Below the pieces are notes generated by a model that saw only the letters and a list, made by a program, of their open reading frames with translations, made no database searches and was not told where the DNA came from. Positions 61,011 to 64,000 of a DNA stretch of 64,000 bases are shown one piece after another. Both the position numbers and the translations under genes were made by a program. The DNA is from Salsipaludibacter sp963735045. GTDB lineage: Bacteria; Actinomycetota; Nitriliruptoria; Nitriliruptorales; Nitriliruptoraceae. The DNA lies in assembly GCA_963735045.1 (NCBI GenBank), contig CAVTIZ010000002.1, positions 62,001-126,000 of the forward strand, given 5' to 3'. Position 1 is the first letter of the stretch, and each line of letters opens with the position of its first letter.

Positions 61011-61628
61011 ATGACCGCGTTCGATCGCCGCGACGCCTCCGTCGAGGGTCGCCAGGAGCGGCTCGTGGACCCGGCCGAGGAGGAGGCAGCGCGCCGGATC
61101 GCCGCCGACGCCGGTGACGCACCCGACGGTCAGGCCTGGGGGCTGTCGGATCCGGAGCTCGGCGACGGCATGCAGGTCCGCAGCGACGACGACGAGCTGT
61201 CCGAGGCGGTCGAGGACTGGGTGGCCGTTCGTGACGACGACCTCGTGGACGCCCTGTCGGAGGCCTTCAACGCGCGCGACCTGGACGGCGTGCACGACCT
61301 GACCACACCCAACTGCGAGGTCCCCGGGCTGGTGGGGACCACCACGACGGTCGATCCCGCCCTGGCCGAGTTGTGGGAGCGCCGCCCCAGCATCCTGATG
61401 ACGCGCGCCGTCGACGACGACCATGCGCTCGGTGTGCTGTGGGAGCGGGCGGACTCGCGTCACTGGTCCGCCATCGGGACGTTGCACGTGGATGCCGTCG
61501 ACGAGCGGGCCCAGGTGCTGGAGTTCTCCGACGACCTCGCCCTGCTGGAGCGCCTGGACCCGGTGGCCCCGGACGCCGACGACGCGTTCTGGCCCGACGC
61601 CGACGGACTCGACGCCGCCCCCAGCTGA
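61011..61628 (+). CDS. Acidic protein of unknown function, possible NTF2-like fold
   Basis: The 205-residue protein starts at ATG 61011 after GGAGGG. The first 75 residues are charged and probably flexible (EGRQERLVDPAEEEAARRI). The rest contains DDLVDALSEAFNARDLDGVHDLTTPNCEVPG, then WERRPSILMTRAVDDDHALGVLWE and LEFSDDLALLERL, a helix-then-strands order compatible with an NTF2/SnoaL-like domain. It is strongly acidic. No signal peptide or membrane span. I do not recognise a family with certainty. Confidence 0.72.
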   Translation: MTAFDRRDASVEGRQERLVDPAEEEAARRIAADAGDAPDGQAWGLSDPELGDGMQVRSDDDELSEAVEDWVAVRDDDLVDALSEAFNARDLDGVHDLTTPNCEVPGLVGTTTTVDPALAELWERRPSILMTRAVDDDHALGVLWERADSRHWSAIGTLHVDAVDERAQVLEFSDDLALLERLDPVAPDADDAFWPDADGLDAAPS

Positions 61629-61666
61629 ACGGCGGCCGCGGGCCGGCGCGGATCCACCTGCGCCGG

Positions 61667-62131
61667 TCAGTCGTTGCGCAGGACCACCGAGGCGGTGGCC
61701 CGGATCGGTGTGGTGTCGTCCAGGCCCACCACGCCCCGGAACAGGGTCGTTCCCGTGCCGGTGCACCGGGCCCGGGCGACCGGCTCGCTACCGGCGGTCG
61801 TGACCCAGGCCCGGCAGGACGCGTCGAGGTCGGGTGACACCCCGGCATGTCGCGTCGCGAGGTCGGCCAGCAGGGCGTCGGACACGGCCACGTCCTCCGA
61901 GTCGTCGAACAGCGATCCGGCGTCCACGGCGGCCCCGGCATCGTTGGCCAGGCCCGCGGCGGTCTGCTCGAGCTCGGCCTGGGCGCGGTGCAGCAGTGCG
62001 GTGTCGATGGCGATCGATGCCAGGACGAGCAGGACCAGCACCCCGGCCGGGAACAGCACCATGGCGTTGCCCGCCTCGCGGCGTCGGCGCGGTGGGCACG
62101 CCGCGACGTCGGGGCCCGGTCGCCTAGCCAC
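61667..62131 (-). CDS. TadE/TadG-like pseudopilin, third of an operon
   Basis: The 154-residue protein begins at GTG 62131, 8 bases inside the end of the preceding gene. A basic tail (RRRREAGNAM) leads to one hydrophobic helix (VLFPAGVLVLLVLASIAIDTALL), then a Glu/Ala-rich stalk helix and a small beta domain with two cysteines (SCRAW, ARCTG). This is the shape of TadE-like minor pilins. The E-A-G-N-A-M stretch is a possible prepilin-like cut site. It is the last gene of the pilin operon. Confidence 0.75.
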   Translation of the reverse strand: MARRPGPDVAACPPRRRREAGNAMVLFPAGVLVLLVLASIAIDTALLHRAQAELEQTAAGLANDAGAAVDAGSLFDDSEDVAVSDALLADLATRHAGVSPDLDASCRAWVTTAGSEPVARARCTGTGTTLFRGVVGLDDTTPIRATASVVLRND

Positions 62132-62660
62132 GACAGTCCGCCACGCCGGTGAGCCCGCTGCGGAACGGATCCACCACCTCGCTGTGGCTGCCGGTCATCG
62201 ACATGGGCACGCCCCACCCACCGACGAAGGGCAGTCGGAGTGTCGTGGTGGTGAGCGTGGCGGTGACCGTGACCCGCTGGCAGCGCTGCAGCAGTCGACC
62301 AGGATCGGACGCCGTGGCGCCCCCGCCGTCGCGGAACCCCAGCACGACGTCGCCGTGGCCCAGCGTCGCCGAGGCCGCACTCGCGACCGAACGCAGCTCC
62401 GCGCCCAGCCCCCCGCCGGGATCCGCCTCGACCAGGGTGCGGGCCACCTCGCGGGCAACGGCGTCGGCCGCCATGCGCGCATCCACCACACCCCACGCGT
62501 TGACGACCAGGATCGCCCCGGCGACGAACACCAGGCATCCCAGCAGCAGGGCCTCGCCGCCGGCCACGAATCCCCCCTCCCGGTCGCGCCATCGGGAAGG
62601 GGGGCGGGGTGAGGGGCGGGGCGACCGTGGAGCTGCCAGGTCCGGGTCAGGCGTCATCAT
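62124..62660 (-). CDS. TadE-like pseudopilin, second of an operon
   Basis: The 178-residue protein has a Pro/Arg-rich cytoplasmic tail, a hydrophobic helix (GGEALLLGCLVFVAGAILVVN), an amphipathic stalk (DARMAADAVAREVARTLVEAD) and a soluble C-terminal domain with two cysteines (QRCQR, DCRG). ATG 62660 overlaps the stop of the previous gene by 14 bases. Tad systems assemble such proteins at the tip or base of Flp pili. Confidence 0.75.
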   Translation of the reverse strand: MMTPDPDLAAPRSPRPSPRPPSRWRDREGGFVAGGEALLLGCLVFVAGAILVVNAWGVVDARMAADAVAREVARTLVEADPGGGLGAELRSVASAASATLGHGDVVLGFRDGGGATASDPGRLLQRCQRVTVTATLTTTTLRLPFVGGWGVPMSMTGSHSEVVDPFRSGLTGVADCRG

Positions 62661-63093
62661 CGAACACCTCCCGTCGGACCCGGGCCGCGCGGGTGATCGT
62701 GTCCAGGCCCGTCATCGTGGTGAGCACCCGCATCGACAGCGCGGGGGAGGTCCCGCTGACCCGCACCTCGACGACGTCGGCGCCACGCATGCAGGTGACG
62801 TCCGCGCCCCATCCGTCGACGCGTGATCGAGCCCATGTGGTGGCCGTCACACAGCCGTCGGGGCCACCGCGAGCGGCGCGGTTGGCCGCTTCCAGGGCGA
62901 CCCCGCCGGCCATCGAGGACGTGTACAGGTGCACGGACACCTGCACGACCAGGAACAGGAACGCGAGGAAGACCAGCACGCCCCCGACGGCCGTCACCGG
63001 ACTGGAGCCGTCCTGGCCAGCCGGGTCGAGCCCGATGCGCGGGCCGGCCGTCGGGCCGTCGTCGACGGGTCGGCGGTGCGGGGAGCCGAGCAT
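62647..63093 (-). CDS. TadE-like pseudopilin, first of the larger set
   Basis: The 148-residue protein (ATG 63093) has a variable N-terminal tail (RPVDDGPTAGPRIGLD), one span (GGVLVFLAFLFLVVQVSVHLYT), the stalk helix and a C-terminal domain with two cysteines (DGCVTA, VTCMRG). It starts 20 bases after the pilin stop. Similar in layout to the two following genes but not in sequence. Confidence 0.75.
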   Translation of the reverse strand: MLGSPHRRPVDDGPTAGPRIGLDPAGQDGSSPVTAVGGVLVFLAFLFLVVQVSVHLYTSSMAGGVALEAANRAARGGPDGCVTATTWARSRVDGWGADVTCMRGADVVEVRVSGTSPALSMRVLTTMTGLDTITRAARVRREVFDDDA

Positions 63094-63113
63094 GGCGCGT
63101 CGCCGCCGCGTGG

Positions 63114-63305
63114 TCAGCCGCCGCTGCCGATGTTCTCCACGCCCTCCTCGGCGCGGTCGGCGGCGCTGTCCATGACGCCGCTGAACGCGACCCACATGGC
63201 CGCGCCCAGGAGCGCCATGATCAGGACGACGATGCCGGTGGAGATGACCCCTTCCCCGGTCTCGTCGTGGAGGCGGGTGCGAAGGTCGCGGATGAAGGTC
63301 TGCAT
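63114..63305 (-). CDS. Flp-type small pilin
   Basis: The 63-residue protein reads RDLRTRLHDETGEGVISTGIVVLIMALLGAAMW near the N-terminus (described by position 6-38) and ends AADRAEEGVENIGSGG. The G-E-G-V-I-S-T-G start of the hydrophobic segment resembles Flp pilins, which are cut by a prepilin peptidase after a glycine. No prepilin peptidase (TadV), TadA ATPase, TadB/C or secretin gene lies in the window, so the machinery must be elsewhere. It heads the operon under a clear promoter. Confidence 0.72.
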   Translation of the reverse strand: MQTFIRDLRTRLHDETGEGVISTGIVVLIMALLGAAMWVAFSGVMDSAADRAEEGVENIGSGG

Positions 63306-63343
63306 GGTGGTCCCGTCGGGGGTCGGGTCGTCGTGGTGCCGCC

Positions 63344-63372
63344 AGTATGGCAGGTCCGGACGAAATTGTCAT
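63344..63372 (-). promoter_or_regulatory. Sigma-70 promoter of the pilin operon
   Basis: Minus-strand ATGACA (63372-63367) and CATACT (63349-63344) are 17 bases apart. The predicted transcript start near 63337 is about 32 bases upstream of the pilin ATG. Confidence 0.65.
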
Positions 63373-63375
63373 GCT

Positions 63376-63398
63376 GTTTCGTGTGTTCGTGTTGAAAC
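63376..63398. promoter_or_regulatory. GTTTC/GAAAC inverted boxes next to the pilin promoter
   Basis: GTTTC (63376-63380) and GAAAC (63394-63398) face each other across 13 bases immediately upstream of the -35 element. The same half-sites occur in the PBP-whiB control region at 41165-41203. Confidence 0.35.
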
Positions 63399-63574
63399 GG
63401 CATCACGTCGTGCACGCGGCGCACCGTTCGAGGACGTCGCATCTTCGTGCCGACCGACCCGTGACAGGATCGCCGATGGCCCCCTGGCCACGCACCGGAC
63501 CGCCTCCAGGCCGTCTCGGGTCGACCGTGGATGTCGGCCGACGGCTCCGGGCCCCGGGCCCCTAGGATCGCGGC

Positions 63575-64000
63575 ATGGGACACCGCGCTCGCCGGCAGGA
63601 CATGGTCGCGCGCCAGTTGCGTGCTCGTGGCATCGCGGACGAGCGCGTCCTGGCCGCCATGGCGTCGGTCCCGCGACATCGCTTCGTGCCGCCGGACCAG
63701 CGCTCGCGGGCCTACGAGGACCGTCCCCTCGGGATCGGCGGAGGCCAGACGATCTCGCAACCGTGGGTGGTCGCGAGGATGGCCGAGGCCCTCGAACTCG
63801 ATGCCGACGACGCGGTGCTGGACGTCGGAGCCGGCTCGGGCTACGCCGCTGCGGTGCTCGCCGAACTGGCCGGGACCGTCGTGGCCGTCGAGCAGGACGG
63901 CGACCTCGCCCGACGGGCACGCCGGGCGCTCGCCCACCGGGACAACGTCCGGATCGTCCACGGTGACGGCCGACAGGGTGATGCCGACGGTGCGCCGTGG
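63575..64000 (+). CDS. pcm: Protein-L-isoaspartate O-methyltransferase, cut by the window end
   Basis: From ATG 63575 the frame is open to the window end (142 codons). It shows RQDMVARQLRARGIADERVLAAM, VPRHRFVPPDQRSRAYED, GGGQTISQPWVVARMAEAL and the SAM-binding VLDVGAGSGYAAAVLAELAG with VAVEQD. These are the PCMT signatures. It repairs isoaspartyl residues in damaged proteins. TAGGAT at 63563-63568 sits so that transcription would begin at the ATG, suggesting a leaderless mRNA. It is divergent from the pilin operon. Confidence 0.93.
   Translation, partial: MGHRARRQDMVARQLRARGIADERVLAAMASVPRHRFVPPDQRSRAYEDRPLGIGGGQTISQPWVVARMAEALELDADDAVLDVGAGSGYAAAVLAELAGTVVAVEQDGDLARRARRALAHRDNVRIVHGDGRQGDADGAPW

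Overview
The window is chromosomal DNA of a high-GC actinobacterium. Evidence for this is a WhiB regulator, a PASTA-containing class A penicillin-binding protein, tandem ArsA-like ATPases beside whiB, a short bacterial SRP RNA, and strong G/C third-position bias throughout. A secreted peptidase carrying cell-wall-binding repeat 2 (CWB2) domains suggests a deep-branching lineage such as Nitriliruptoria (Euzebya/Nitriliruptor/Egibacter type). That placement is inference. No rRNA, CRISPR array, insertion sequence or phage gene was seen.

Layout. 1-10 kb (mostly minus strand): end of an AidB-like acyl-CoA dehydrogenase, a PknB-type kinase, a GNAT/NDP-forming acyl-CoA synthetase fusion, a CWB2 peptidase, a VOC protein, an ankyrin protein and UDP-galactopyranose mutase. 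10-25 kb: an MFS transporter, then a backbone known from other actinobacteria (tRNA-Ser, SRP RNA, dnaX, recR, ask, asd). This backbone is interrupted twice: by a surface-glycan block (GT2, sulfotransferase-GT2 fusion, galE) and by a beta-trefoil/aerolysin-like protein plus a monoacylglycerol-lipase-like hydrolase. 25-36 kb: lipoprotein, S8 protease, class II aldolase, a very large SARP-STAND-WD40 protein, a decayed oxidoreductase remnant and a VOC protein. 36-49 kb: MazG-like protein, tRNA-Pro, metallophosphoesterase, PASTA PBP, WhiB, YbjN-like protein, two ArsA ATPases, NfeD, DUF4177, RidA, NUDIX and MBL hydrolases. This resembles the Rv3677c-Rv3683 neighbourhood of Mycobacterium tuberculosis. 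49-64 kb: conserved unknown, divergent ATP-type PEP carboxykinase, histidine phosphatase, an overlapping siroheme/assimilatory sulfite-reduction operon (cysH-sirC-cobA-sir), metF, a second GNAT-synthetase fusion, an orphan Tad-type pseudopilin operon, and the start of pcm.

How genes work together. galE and glf would supply UDP-galactofuranose, and the GT2 proteins could use it for a sulfated surface glycan. cysH, sirC, cobA and sir together reduce APS to sulfide and make the siroheme cofactor; metF feeds methionine synthesis. The PBP, WhiB, ArsA pair and YbjN genes look like a cell-envelope/redox neighbourhood.

Caveat. Four genes (dnaX, the S8 protease twice, the STAND-WD40 gene, cysH) change reading frame part-way, each explicable by a one- or two-base indel, usually in a short G/C run. 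dnaX is essential and no decay is visible around the shifts, so assembly or sequencing indels are the simplest explanation. The frames as given do not encode full-length proteins.
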